Shown here piece after piece: positions 25,589 to 34,492 of a stretch of 64,000 bases of DNA. Every line of letters starts with the position of its first letter. Position 1 is the first letter of the stretch. This DNA comes from Brevibacillus reuszeri (GTDB lineage Bacteria > Bacillota > Bacilli > Brevibacillales > Brevibacillaceae): the NCBI RefSeq assembly GCF_001187725.1, contig NZ_LGIQ01000011.1, positions 656,017 to 720,016 on the forward strand, in the 5' to 3' direction. Both the position numbers and the translations under genes were made by a program. A model generated the notes under the pieces. It made no database searches. It was not told the origin of the DNA and was given only the letters and a program-made list of their open reading frames with translations.

Positions 25589-26410
25589 ATGAAGAACAAC
25601 AAAGGAACCGGTAACTATGACCAAACAATCTCCAAGTTAACCTATTCGATCACCCAGTTGGTTAATGGGTTAGAATCCCGACTGAATCAGGCCAAGGAAT
25701 ACGAACTTCTGTTGTTTGGCTACCAAATATCGACATTAATGAATCTGCTAGTCAGACTGCATTTGCACATACATAAAAAGCAGATTGCTCACAGTTTTCT
25801 TTCCGAACAACCCCATCCTCTTGATAATGCGAGCGAGACATATGCGCATGTCCTTGCTTCGCTTGCCCAGTTATCAAGATTTATAAATAATTGGAATTTT
25901 CCACATGCGCACATAAAAGCTATCATTGAGGATCATCTGCGTCAATTGCAAGCTTTTTACTTGGTAGATGAGGGTACAAATCAGATGAATCCAACGCATA
26001 AAGCGGTGGTACCTGAACGGGAAAAAATTCCATTATATGAAGTGCCGATACAGCCTGATCTGGAAGAGAGCTCTGCAGACGATGCGCCTATGCCTGTACT
26101 CATCGAAGAAGTCATACAGCCACAAACCTTTCAAGCTCACTTACCTCCTCCACTGTTGGGGAACGCTACGCGTATTCATACAGACAAACATCGCAAAGCC
26201 GTATCTCCAAATCCTCCCTTACTGACTAAAGCTGCGAATATCCCAACTCCCAAGAAAAAGAAAAAGATGAGTCCACAGCCTTCATCCAAAGTGGTCAAAA
26301 TACGCTCTCAGAAGAAAATGAAGGCAAAACGGGTTCCTTCATACGCACGTCCTCCTTATCAAACAAGTTCGGTCGTTGTACGCATTGGGAATGTCACCCA
26401 TATCATGTAA
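25589..26410 (+). CDS. Helical protein with strongly basic tail, unknown
   Basis: A 273-aa protein. About residues 1-130 are predicted helical (QLVNGLESRLNQAKEYELLL, LLVRLHLHIHKKQ). A Pro-rich middle follows, and the last 80 residues are very basic (PKKKKKMSPQPSSKVVKIRS and QKKMKAKRVPSYARPPY). The tail charge is opposite to the acidic tails of the small paralogues just upstream, which suggests ionic partnering. This is inference. The ribosome site GAGGTC is weak. No family recognised. Confidence 0.7.
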   Translation: MKNNKGTGNYDQTISKLTYSITQLVNGLESRLNQAKEYELLLFGYQISTLMNLLVRLHLHIHKKQIAHSFLSEQPHPLDNASETYAHVLASLAQLSRFINNWNFPHAHIKAIIEDHLRQLQAFYLVDEGTNQMNPTHKAVVPEREKIPLYEVPIQPDLEESSADDAPMPVLIEEVIQPQTFQAHLPPPLLGNATRIHTDKHRKAVSPNPPLLTKAANIPTPKKKKKMSPQPSSKVVKIRSQKKMKAKRVPSYARPPYQTSSVVVRIGNVTHIM

Positions 26411-26439
26411 GCCTGAATCTATTAGAGGAGCCAGTAACT

Positions 26440-27360
26440 ATGGTGCGTTTGGAATTGGTCGAAGTAGCCGGCAACAGCTATGTGGCTTCCGGCAAATATG
26501 GAATCGGTGTTTATTTTGACAAACCGAGCAAGACTGCCGTACTCATCGACAGTGGGCCGAATGCCTCCATCATTGAAGAAGTATGCGCTAAAATCAGCGA
26601 GATGGAGTATCAAATCGTGGCTGTTCTACATACTCACGGCCACGCGGTTAATCATGGCGGTAATTCGTATTTGAAGAAAACTTTCCCCAATATCCGCATC
26701 TGTGCCACACACCTGGCTTCTTATCTAATCGAGAATCCTAGCTTTGAACTGTTCGTGTTTGACGCAGGAACTGGCTCTGACGAAAAAGCCGAGGAGAACA
26801 AGGGAAGCAAACGGGCATTGGTCACTGATTATCTCCCTTCCAAGGATAGTACTTTTCACATCCATACCATTCCATTCAAAATCGTCTCTTTACCTGGGCA
26901 TTCCCCTGGATTGGTCGGTATCATTACCCCTGATCATGTCCTTTATTGTGGGGATGCTTTATTTGGTCCTAAAACCTTGAACAAGCAAGATATCCTTTTT
27001 TATCACGATCTGATGGCAGCCAGAAGAAGCTTCAAGAAGCTATTAATGATGAAAATGAACGCGTATGTTCTTTACCATGGCGGACCGTACAAAAACGTCT
27101 CCGGATTAATTCTTAAACATCTCACGATTATGCGAGATACGTCTGATCTCCTGGAAGCATTCATTAAGGAGAATCCAAGCACGCTTGAACAACTGGTTCA
27201 AAAGGTCATGAACAAGTATGAATTGGAAGACAATTTGCAACGTCACGGTTTGACTACTTCCATTATCCTTGCCTATTTAAAAGAGCTGCAGCAAGCCAAA
27301 AAAATCGTTGCCCACGTCGAACAGGGTATGCTTGTATTCAGCAAATCAACCGAAGCCTGA
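26440..27360 (+). CDS. Metallo-beta-lactamase-fold protein with altered metal motif
   Basis: A 306-aa MBL-fold protein. The first motif reads LHTHGHAVNHGGN, where the usual form is HTHxHxDHxGG: the Asp-His pair is replaced by Val-Asn, with a His one place later. Later motifs look intact: PGHSPGLVGII (about residue 155), VLYCGDALFG and VLYHGGPY. A C-terminal winged-helix-like region (about 230-300) follows, as in LACTB2-type MBL proteins. It sits between the basic-tail protein and a large glycosyltransferase, behind GAGGAG. Metal binding and activity are therefore uncertain. Confidence 0.85.
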   Translation: MVRLELVEVAGNSYVASGKYGIGVYFDKPSKTAVLIDSGPNASIIEEVCAKISEMEYQIVAVLHTHGHAVNHGGNSYLKKTFPNIRICATHLASYLIENPSFELFVFDAGTGSDEKAEENKGSKRALVTDYLPSKDSTFHIHTIPFKIVSLPGHSPGLVGIITPDHVLYCGDALFGPKTLNKQDILFYHDLMAARRSFKKLLMMKMNAYVLYHGGPYKNVSGLILKHLTIMRDTSDLLEAFIKENPSTLEQLVQKVMNKYELEDNLQRHGLTTSIILAYLKELQQAKKIVAHVEQGMLVFSKSTEA

Positions 27361-27390
27361 TGAATAGATGACGATGTATGGGGGTGTACG

Positions 27391-29262
27391 ATGGAGAAAA
27401 AGCGTATATTAATTGGCAGCCCTATCCAGCAATTTCCTAACATATTGGAAGAATTTCTTCAATCGCTCACTGAGCTCACTGTCAAAAATGAGCAGGTACA
27501 TTACATGTTCATTGAAGATAACAAGGACCCCCTGTCCAGCACACTCCTGTCCAATTTTGAAAAAGAAAATCATCATACGGTCATCGTGAAGCACATCGAT
27601 GATGATGTGTATATCCGAGACGAACTGACTCATTATTGGACTGAGCGAAACATTTGGAAAGTCGCGCAAATGAAAGACTCGATTATTTCGTACGCGCTCA
27701 AAAAAGGATTCGATTACCTGTTCCTGATTGATTCCGATATCGTTTTACACCCGAATACTCTACAGCAGCTTATTCAGGCTGATAAAGATATCATATCCAA
27801 CATTTACTGGACGCGCTGGCAGCCCGATTCGATTGAGCTACCCCAAGTGTGGCTGATGGATCAATACTCGTTGACGCGTGAAGGGGCCACCGAATCAGCA
27901 GAAAATCAAAGCTTTTTAGAAATGCTAAGAAAACCGGGGGTTTATGAAGTAGGCGGGCTTGGTGCATGCACCTTAATCCGACGAGAAGTGCTTGAAGCAG
28001 GGGTCAGTTTTAAACGAATATCGAACTTGTCGTTCTGGGGAGAAGATCGACATTTTTGTGTTCGCGCCGTTGCCATGGGCTTCTCTCTACATGTCGATAC
28101 GCATCTTCCCGGGTACCACATCTATCGACAAGCGGATCTCGCCGGGGTGAATAACTATCGTAAAAAGAATGGCATAGCCATACGAAAGTCCAATCATCCG
28201 GGCATCAGCTTATGTATGATTGTCAAAAATGAAGAGGATGCTTTGGAGCGTTGTCTCTCCACGGCTGCCGACCTCGTTGATGAGATTATTATCGTAGATA
28301 CCGGATCAACCGATCGCACAAAAGAAATCGCCTCCAAGTACGGCTCAACTATTTATGATTTTGAATGGATCGATGATTTCTCTGCAGCCCGCAACTTTGC
28401 GTTCAGCAAAGCTACTTGTCCGTATATTTTATGGTTGGATGCTGACGACGTAATTCTGGAGCAAGACCGCCAGCTTTTCCGCGAGCTGAAGCATACGTTG
28501 CATCTCGGGATCGACAGTGTCACGATGAACTACAACCTCTCCGTGGACAGCAACGGGAACGTAGCTTTCAGTATTCGCCGCAATCGCCTGGTAAAACGCG
28601 ACCGCGGCTTTCGTTGGATCGGGCCTGTACACGAGTATTTGGAAGTGAACGGGAATATCATCAATAGTGATATCTCCATTACCCATCACAAGCAAAAAGA
28701 ACACACAGACCGTAATCTGCAAATCTATCGACGACGGGACGCTAAAGGGGAAGATTTTTCTCCACGCGATTTGTACTACTATGCCAATGAACTTCGGGAC
28801 AATCAGTATTATGAAGAAGCAATCACTTTCTACACAAAGTTTTTGAACACCCAACAAGGCTGGGCGGAAGATAACATTAACGCTTGCTTAAAAATGGCTT
28901 CTTGCTATTCGCATTTATACGAGCGCCAAAATGTGTTGTCATCCTTATACCGCACTTTCAATTATGATCGTCCGCGTGCAGAGGCATGTTGTCAGATCGG
29001 CGCATTTCATGTAGATGAAAAAAATTGGCCCTTGGCTATTTTTTGGTATGATCTCGCTACAAAAGTGGAACGTCCGGCTGAAAAGCTCGCACATATTGAC
29101 CATGTGTCCTGGACGTGGCTGCCGCATCTTCAGCTCTGCTTATGCTACTCACAATTAGGAGATAACGAAAAATCACGTCACCACAATGACATTGCCTACT
29201 CCTACAACCCTACCCACCCCAGCGTCCTCTTCAATAAAAGGTATTTTGAGTCTCTGGGATGA
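27391..29262 (+). CDS. Two-domain glycosyltransferase with TPR tail
   Basis: A 623-aa protein with two GT-A domains. Domain 1 (about residues 1-265) has FDYLFLIDSDIVLHP and a C-terminal WGEDRHFCVRA. Domain 2 (from about 270) repeats ISLCMIVKNEEDALERCLST, DEIIIVDTGSTDRT and YILWLDADDVI, closely like the enzyme at 20224. TPR-type repeats follow from about 440 (YYYANELRDNQYYEEAITFY). Two active sites in one chain suggest sequential sugar addition. It is the last gene of the island, before a terminator. The acceptor is not known. Confidence 0.88.
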   Translation: MEKKRILIGSPIQQFPNILEEFLQSLTELTVKNEQVHYMFIEDNKDPLSSTLLSNFEKENHHTVIVKHIDDDVYIRDELTHYWTERNIWKVAQMKDSIISYALKKGFDYLFLIDSDIVLHPNTLQQLIQADKDIISNIYWTRWQPDSIELPQVWLMDQYSLTREGATESAENQSFLEMLRKPGVYEVGGLGACTLIRREVLEAGVSFKRISNLSFWGEDRHFCVRAVAMGFSLHVDTHLPGYHIYRQADLAGVNNYRKKNGIAIRKSNHPGISLCMIVKNEEDALERCLSTAADLVDEIIIVDTGSTDRTKEIASKYGSTIYDFEWIDDFSAARNFAFSKATCPYILWLDADDVILEQDRQLFRELKHTLHLGIDSVTMNYNLSVDSNGNVAFSIRRNRLVKRDRGFRWIGPVHEYLEVNGNIINSDISITHHKQKEHTDRNLQIYRRRDAKGEDFSPRDLYYYANELRDNQYYEEAITFYTKFLNTQQGWAEDNINACLKMASCYSHLYERQNVLSSLYRTFNYDRPRAEACCQIGAFHVDEKNWPLAIFWYDLATKVERPAEKLAHIDHVSWTWLPHLQLCLCYSQLGDNEKSRHHNDIAYSYNPTHPSVLFNKRYFESLG

Positions 29263-29348
29263 ACTTCCCACTCGTGATCATGTAAAAACCGTTCGGTAAT
29301 AGCAAACAGTAAAAAGGGAATGTCTAAGTGGTCTCTCAAAAAAATACA

Positions 29349-29389
29349 GAAGCTGGGATGAACAGTTTCTTTTTCCCAGCTTCTTTTTT
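29349..29389 (+). terminator. Terminator at the end of the glycosyltransferase island
   Basis: AGAAGCTGGG / CCCAGCTTCT (29349-29358 / 29375-29384) and T6. The 205-base gap 29263-29467 holds nothing else that I can see. Confidence 0.85.
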
Positions 29390-29467
29390 CGTCTTTTATT
29401 GGTTCACAGTAAGCGGCGAGGCGGATGCCTCAAACAGCTTGTACTCATACAGTTTTCCTTTTTATTC

Positions 29468-30463
29468 CTACTTCATCTTCCTAAAATCAACATCGATGAT
29501 TGGCCACTCTTCTTCAATGACCCTTCTCAATCGGTCCATGGTTACCCGGTCCTCTGCTTCCATCTCTTGACCTTCAAGCGTTTGTAAAAAGACTACGTAG
29601 AGGATCAAGTGACGCAGCTTTAAAAAGTCTGGCAAATAAGCGAGCCATTCAGTCGGAAAATCGTTTTCCTGACGATATCCTTTTAAAAAGCTGGCAAAGA
29701 ATTCTCTAATGAACAACTGCTTGTCTTCGGCCTGCTGCAACGGGCGAAAAAAAGCATAAAACAAAACGACGGCTATATCGTAGACAAAATAGTGATAAGC
29801 ACTGTCATCAAAATCAAAAAGGGTAATGGCACCAGCATGTGCATGAAAATTGTGTAAATGCAAATCACCATGAATCATCCCGTACATGTCTTTGTCTTTC
29901 GGCAGGTTCTTCAACCGATCCAATAGGTCATTCGATTTCGCAATTACTGCTTTTTGATCCGATGGAATGAAACGCTGAAGGTTTACATGCTCTTCTTCGT
30001 ACCATTCTTTGCGCTTCCATGCAGGATTCGAAGCTTGATACGATTTGCTCAAGGCATGCAGCTTGCCGGTGATTCGTCCCCATTCTTCAAAAAACGATTC
30101 GTTCCACATCACTTTCGTAGGGAGCTGACCTGGTGCCTTTTCATAAGCAACGGCAGTAAAATAGGATGCACGTTCTCCGATTACCTCTACCAGATGCCCC
30201 TGATCAGAAGGAATCGATTTGGCTACAGAGACACCGTTCTTTCCTAAATAATGGAGCCAGTCCATTTCTCCGTGAATCTCGCTCTCTGATCTTCTTGTAC
30301 TATGCGAGATTTTTAAGATAAACGAGGCATTGTTTTTTGTATATTCGTATACATAGCTGTCAAACCCACCGAGGAACCTGACGTCTTCTTGTGTAACTCC
30401 ATAACGTCTTAATCCTTCTTTCAAAATATGATCTGTGTACAGGCGTTGAATATGTGGCAGCAC
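29468..30463 (-). CDS. APH-type phosphotransferase family protein
   Basis: A 331-aa kinase-fold protein with the small-molecule kinase catalytic loop MIHGDLHLHNFH and the metal-binding TLFDFDDSAYHYF. It resembles B. subtilis YerI-like phosphotransferases, whose substrate is unclear. The start was set at a GTG at 30463 because GGAGGGG lies 5 bases upstream; the frame is open for 35 codons before it, but GTG or ATG codons there lack ribosome sites and would overlap the promoter of the next gene. It is not assignable to aminoglycoside resistance on this evidence. Confidence 0.8.
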   Translation of the reverse strand: MLPHIQRLYTDHILKEGLRRYGVTQEDVRFLGGFDSYVYEYTKNNASFILKISHSTRRSESEIHGEMDWLHYLGKNGVSVAKSIPSDQGHLVEVIGERASYFTAVAYEKAPGQLPTKVMWNESFFEEWGRITGKLHALSKSYQASNPAWKRKEWYEEEHVNLQRFIPSDQKAVIAKSNDLLDRLKNLPKDKDMYGMIHGDLHLHNFHAHAGAITLFDFDDSAYHYFVYDIAVVLFYAFFRPLQQAEDKQLFIREFFASFLKGYRQENDFPTEWLAYLPDFLKLRHLILYVVFLQTLEGQEMEAEDRVTMDRLRRVIEEEWPIIDVDFRKMK

Positions 30464-30610
30464 GCTAGCCCCTCCGACTCGTGCAATTTTGAAGTAAACT
30501 TGATGATCTTCCAACCTAGTTCTACTCCAAAACGCCCCGAATAATGAGTATAATTTTACCATAGTCACCAGTACCTGAGGAATCTAACACAGAAAGAGTG
30601 AACGTAGGTC

Positions 30611-31690
30611 ATGTTTTTTCAAAAGCTGAAACGAAAGCGGTACCGCATTGGCTTCATCCTATTTTGCCTGATCCTGGTCGCTTTTCTGTTTCCGTCCTGG
30701 ACCCCCTCTATAAAAGGGGCGAACGGTACCGTCATCCCCAACAGTATCGCTGTTCTTGAACAAGTTGAGCTTGGCGGTCTGCAGCAGTCGATATTAATTC
30801 GAGGCAAGGACAAGAACAATCCGATCCTGCTTTTTCTGCATGGTGGACCGGGTTATCCCCAGATTGCTTATGCCAGACAGTATCAAGAAAAGCTAGAGAA
30901 CGATTTTATCGTCGTCAATTGGGACCAACGTGGTTCGGGAAAATCTTATCATTGGGGCATGTCCAGCGAAGATTTGCAGGTCGATAAGCTCATATCGGAC
31001 ACCAAAGATTTGACCAACTATTTGAAGCAAAAATTCAATCAGCCAAAAATCTTTATAGTCGGACATTCATGGGGAAGCCTGCTTGCTACCAGGACGGTTC
31101 AAAAATACCCCGAAGATTACTACGCGTACATCGGTGTAGGACAAGTCGCGTACTCGATGCTTGGCGAGCAAATGTCCTACCAATTTGTGCTGGAAGAAGC
31201 ACGTCGGCAAAACAATGAACAAGCCATCAATGAGCTCACACTCATCGGCCCTCCGCCTTATCAAAATCCGCGTAAGGATGCCACGTTAGAAAGAAAGTGG
31301 GTCACTGCTTTTGGAGGCTCGGAACGAAAAAGCGATTCTTATCAGGCACTGATGAGCGGCATCCTATTTTCTCCTGAGTATACGTGGGTGGACGGAATTC
31401 GTCTGGCACTCGGCGATTCCTTTTCCAGAAGCGCAATCCTGCCCCAGACGCAGCATACGAATCTGCTCGAAACCGTTCCCGAACTGCGCGTTCCCGTCTA
31501 TTTCTGCATGGGAAGATACGATTATATGACCCCTTCTCAGGTTGCATATAGCTATTTTGAAAAGCTGAAGGCTCCTGAAAAGCAGTTTATCTGGTTTGAA
31601 GAGTCTGCCCATTTTCCCCATTTTGAAGAGATAGAGAAATTCTATCAGCTGATGATCGACGTCAAAGAAAAAACCGGGCTATCCAGATAA
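30611..31690 (+). CDS. Alpha/beta hydrolase, membrane-anchored
   Basis: A 359-aa protein. An N-terminal membrane segment (about residues 10-27, RIGFILFCLILVAFLFPSW) precedes an alpha/beta-hydrolase domain with LFLHGGPGYPQ (oxyanion), NWDQRGSGKS and nucleophile motif VGHSWGSLL. PVYFCMGRYDYMTP and EESAHFPHFE provide the acid and histidine. This is the proline-iminopeptidase-like pattern, but the substrate cannot be assigned. A TATAAT at 30549-30554 may be its -10 box. The ribosome site before the ATG is weak (AACGTAGGTC). Confidence 0.85.
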   Translation: MFFQKLKRKRYRIGFILFCLILVAFLFPSWTPSIKGANGTVIPNSIAVLEQVELGGLQQSILIRGKDKNNPILLFLHGGPGYPQIAYARQYQEKLENDFIVVNWDQRGSGKSYHWGMSSEDLQVDKLISDTKDLTNYLKQKFNQPKIFIVGHSWGSLLATRTVQKYPEDYYAYIGVGQVAYSMLGEQMSYQFVLEEARRQNNEQAINELTLIGPPPYQNPRKDATLERKWVTAFGGSERKSDSYQALMSGILFSPEYTWVDGIRLALGDSFSRSAILPQTQHTNLLETVPELRVPVYFCMGRYDYMTPSQVAYSYFEKLKAPEKQFIWFEESAHFPHFEEIEKFYQLMIDVKEKTGLSR

Positions 31691-31710
31691 GTCTCCAGAT
31701 AGCCCGGTTT
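31671..31710. terminator. Bidirectional terminator between hydrolase and cation efflux genes
   Basis: AAACCGGGCTATC / GATAGCCCGGTTT, a perfect 13-bp stem whose left arm includes the last codons of the hydrolase. Confidence 0.85.
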
Positions 31711-31718
31711 TAGTTGAA

Positions 31719-32654
31719 TCACGCTTGTTGCAGCAAAAACTGTTTTCCGTAATCGCCATGGTCCAGAATGGTTGGGTCTTCAATCTGGATCGTCGAATGA
31801 TCAATGCCATATTCGGTTTTCAGCAGATGATTTATCGCCATAATGACACAATACGGTTGAATGTTATCCCGTATAAAGACGTGTGCCGTCAACGAATAAT
31901 GCTCTGTCGTTACAGCCCATAAATGAAGCTCATGCACATCCTCTACACCCTCGACCTTGCTGATTGCTTCACGGATGGCTTCGAGGTCGAATTGCTCCGG
32001 TACAGATTCCATCAAAACAGAGTACGATTCGCGAATGATTTTCGCCCCTCCGATAAAGATGATTCCCCCGATCACCATACTGATCAACGGGTCAAAAATG
32101 TAGTAGCCTGTGAAATGAATCAGTACAGCAGATGTGATAACACCAACAGAGCTGAGCAGATCGCCGATGAAGTGCCAAAGAGCGCTTTTTACATTGAGGT
32201 TGTTTTCTTCTTTTGTACTTCTGCTCAAAACAATTGTCAGAACGATATTTACGACTAGTCCAATAGAAGCAATGATTAACATCAGCTGCAAATCAACATC
32301 CTGCGGATTTATCATCCGCTTGATGCCTTCGATGACGATACCGATGGAAATAATCGCAAGTGCTAAACCATTCAGAAAAGAAGCGATAATTTCAAATCGC
32401 AAAAATCCGAAGGTGTACTTTTGATTCGGCTTTCTCGTCGCCATGTAGATCGCTGTCATGCTCAAGCCAAGTGCAACAACGTCAGAGATCATATGGGCAG
32501 AGTCAGATAAAAGTGCCAATGAGTTGGAAAGCAGTCCACCTACTACTTCAACTATCGTAAAAAACAAGGTCAGGATTAACGTGATCCACAATGTTTTCTT
32601 AGATTTACTTTGTTCTTTCACATGATTTAAATGATGATAGTCAGCATGTTTCAT
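31719..32654 (-). CDS. Cation diffusion facilitator, CzcD-type
   Basis: A 311-aa metal/proton antiporter expected to export Zn, Cd or Co. It has six membrane segments. The transport-site residues are visible as LALLSDSAHMISDVVALG (HxxxD, about residues 48-62) and ALWHFIGDLLSSVGVI (about 160-175). A His-rich start (MKHADYHHLNHVKE) and a cytosolic domain with VEGVEDVHELHLWAVTTEHY follow the family. AAAGGAG precedes the ATG. The 218 bases upstream are very AT-rich, with an imperfect repeat ATTTAATAATTATTTTAAT at about 32690-32708 that could be a metal-regulator site. Confidence 0.92.
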   Translation of the reverse strand: MKHADYHHLNHVKEQSKSKKTLWITLILTLFFTIVEVVGGLLSNSLALLSDSAHMISDVVALGLSMTAIYMATRKPNQKYTFGFLRFEIIASFLNGLALAIISIGIVIEGIKRMINPQDVDLQLMLIIASIGLVVNIVLTIVLSRSTKEENNLNVKSALWHFIGDLLSSVGVITSAVLIHFTGYYIFDPLISMVIGGIIFIGGAKIIRESYSVLMESVPEQFDLEAIREAISKVEGVEDVHELHLWAVTTEHYSLTAHVFIRDNIQPYCVIMAINHLLKTEYGIDHSTIQIEDPTILDHGDYGKQFLLQQA

Positions 32655-32872
32655 ATGAGAACTCCTTTCAATTAAGTAAAATGAATACTATTTAATAATT
32701 ATTTTAATCATACACTTTTTGTTCCCTTTTCTCAAATGAACATTTTATGGATAATACAAGTGATAGTCATTACCAATTAAGCTTCTTAGTGCTAGAAAAA
32801 CCAGCATTTCACCGGATATTCCAGAGCGATTTCAAAGTGTATTTTCACTGAGAATCATGCTCACAAAATACG
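32655..32872. other. AT-rich intergenic region before the cation efflux gene
   Basis: A 218-base stretch without a gene. It holds the near-palindrome at 32690-32708 close to the efflux gene start and otherwise no feature that I can support. Confidence 0.4.
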
Positions 32873-32907
32873 AACAGTCCACGAACGAAAAAGCTCCGTG
32901 GACTGTT
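32873..32907 (-). terminator. Terminator of the MocR-type regulator
   Basis: AACAGTCCACG / CGTGGACTGTT, a perfect 11-bp stem. The T run on the minus strand (CGTATTTTG) is broken. Confidence 0.6.
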
Positions 32908-32909
32908 TG

Positions 32910-34355
32910 TCACATTTCATGGATTAACCTGGATAAGGTATGCAGTGCTCGCTCCATATCTTCCTCATCCGCGTAGGCATAAGACAGTCTCAAATGGTGG
33001 CTGTCCGTCTGGTCATAAATATAACCGGGATTGAGCAGGATCCCTTCTGCGATTGCTTTGGAAAATAACGTACGCATGGAGACTGCCTGTCGCAGACGCA
33101 GCCATACATAAAAGCCCCCTTGAGGAACACTCCAGTCGGCAATGTCATGGAACCACTGATCCAATGCCTTGCACATCCGCCCTCTTCTCTCTCGAAGTGC
33201 CATTCGTGTATTAGTCAAATGCTGCGCATACCGTCCACCAGACAACCATTCAGCTGCCACCCATTGGGAGAGAACACTCGAGCCGTAATCAATTTGCATT
33301 TTCACATCAGCAAGTCTCTCAATGACTGGCTCCGGCCCCACGAGCCAACCGATCCGCAGACCAGGACTTAACGTTTTGGACAAGCTCCCCAAGTAAAGAA
33401 CCAATCCATTTTGATCCCGTGTCTTAAGCGGCAACGGCCCTGGTTCATCCAGCCATAGCTCCCCGTAGACATCATCCTCCAAGATCGGCAAGCGGTCCCT
33501 TTCGCACACAGCCATGACCTGCTCTCTTCTCTGTTGGCTCATCAGAATTCCCGTTGGATTGTGATAGGCGGGAATTGTGTAAAGCAGTGCGCCATTATGC
33601 AGTTTCTTTTGCCGGGCTAGCGCTTCTGACTGTATGCCGTCCTGATCCATGCCGACTCCAACTAATCGCATTCCGGACGACTGAAATAGCGGCAACGAAT
33701 ACAAGTACGATTGCTGCTCCAATAAAATGGTTGAGCCACGATGCAGGATTCCGAGCGAAATCAATTGCATGGCCTGAAGCGCACCCGATACGACGAGAAT
33801 CGAGCCAGGGGAGACCTCTATACCCCGGGTTCGCAGATAAGCGCTGATCGCTTGACGCAGCGCCAGCAGTCCCTTTGGCTCTGAGTATCCTAGTGTCGTC
33901 ATTTTTCCGCGCAGGCCACTCATCACCTCTTCCATTCCTCCTGTAGGAATGAGCATAGGCGATAGCTCCCCTGTTCCTAGACGGATGTAGCTCGGATCGG
34001 GCTCATACCGATTGATTAACTGGATGGTTGGAATATTGGGAAGCTGCATCCCTGCCTGTACATATCCCATCCAGTCTGGCGGCGGGTTTGTCGTCAAAAG
34101 CGACCACGTATTGTTGCTAACGATCGTTCCGCTTCCCATAGTCGACTCAATCAAGCCCTCGGCCTTTAACTCCTCCAAAGCAGTCACCACCGTACTGCGA
34201 TTTACCTCAAAGGCTTGTGCTAATGCACGCTGCGTAGGCAACTGGCTTTTCACAGGCCAATCACCCGAGGCGATTTTTTGTCGTATGTACGAAACGATTT
34301 GCAAATAAACGGCTATATCTGATGACTTGTCGGGCTTCCAGTCCATGGTGAGCAA
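32910..34355 (-). CDS. MocR/GabR-type transcription regulator (GntR HTH + PLP aminotransferase)
   Basis: A 481-aa protein. The N-terminal GntR winged helix includes QLPTQRALAQAFEVNRSTVV, and the aminotransferase-like domain follows from about residue 110 with YLGSLSKTLSPGLRIGWLVG (PLP lysine in SLSKT). The TTG at 34355 is favoured because GAAGGGGG lies 7 bases upstream; an in-frame ATG at 34373 lacks a ribosome site. It is divergent from the LysE-type exporter, a common arrangement for a regulator and its target. The amino acid signal is unknown. Confidence 0.9.
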   Translation of the reverse strand: MLTMDWKPDKSSDIAVYLQIVSYIRQKIASGDWPVKSQLPTQRALAQAFEVNRSTVVTALEELKAEGLIESTMGSGTIVSNNTWSLLTTNPPPDWMGYVQAGMQLPNIPTIQLINRYEPDPSYIRLGTGELSPMLIPTGGMEEVMSGLRGKMTTLGYSEPKGLLALRQAISAYLRTRGIEVSPGSILVVSGALQAMQLISLGILHRGSTILLEQQSYLYSLPLFQSSGMRLVGVGMDQDGIQSEALARQKKLHNGALLYTIPAYHNPTGILMSQQRREQVMAVCERDRLPILEDDVYGELWLDEPGPLPLKTRDQNGLVLYLGSLSKTLSPGLRIGWLVGPEPVIERLADVKMQIDYGSSVLSQWVAAEWLSGGRYAQHLTNTRMALRERRGRMCKALDQWFHDIADWSVPQGGFYVWLRLRQAVSMRTLFSKAIAEGILLNPGYIYDQTDSHHLRLSYAYADEEDMERALHTLSRLIHEM

Positions 34356-34492
34356 AGTAATTCCCCCTTCCATGTTTCATTTTACAGATTGGTTGAGCCA
34401 GAAGTAAACCAATTGGCTGGAGACAGTAGGAGGAGAAACAGGAATAATGACAGTATTCGCAATCAACTGGAAGGACATAAGGAGGAACATTT

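Noticed and set aside
20224..29262. A glycocin (sublancin-type) cluster, because GT2-TPR enzymes resemble SunS
   Set aside because: No small Cys-rich precursor with a leader, no peptidase-containing ABC exporter and no thiol-disulfide oxidoreductase were found in the island.
29468..30463. Aminoglycoside phosphotransferase resistance gene
   Set aside because: Only the general kinase-fold motifs match; overall pattern is closer to YerI-like proteins, with no specific APH signature.
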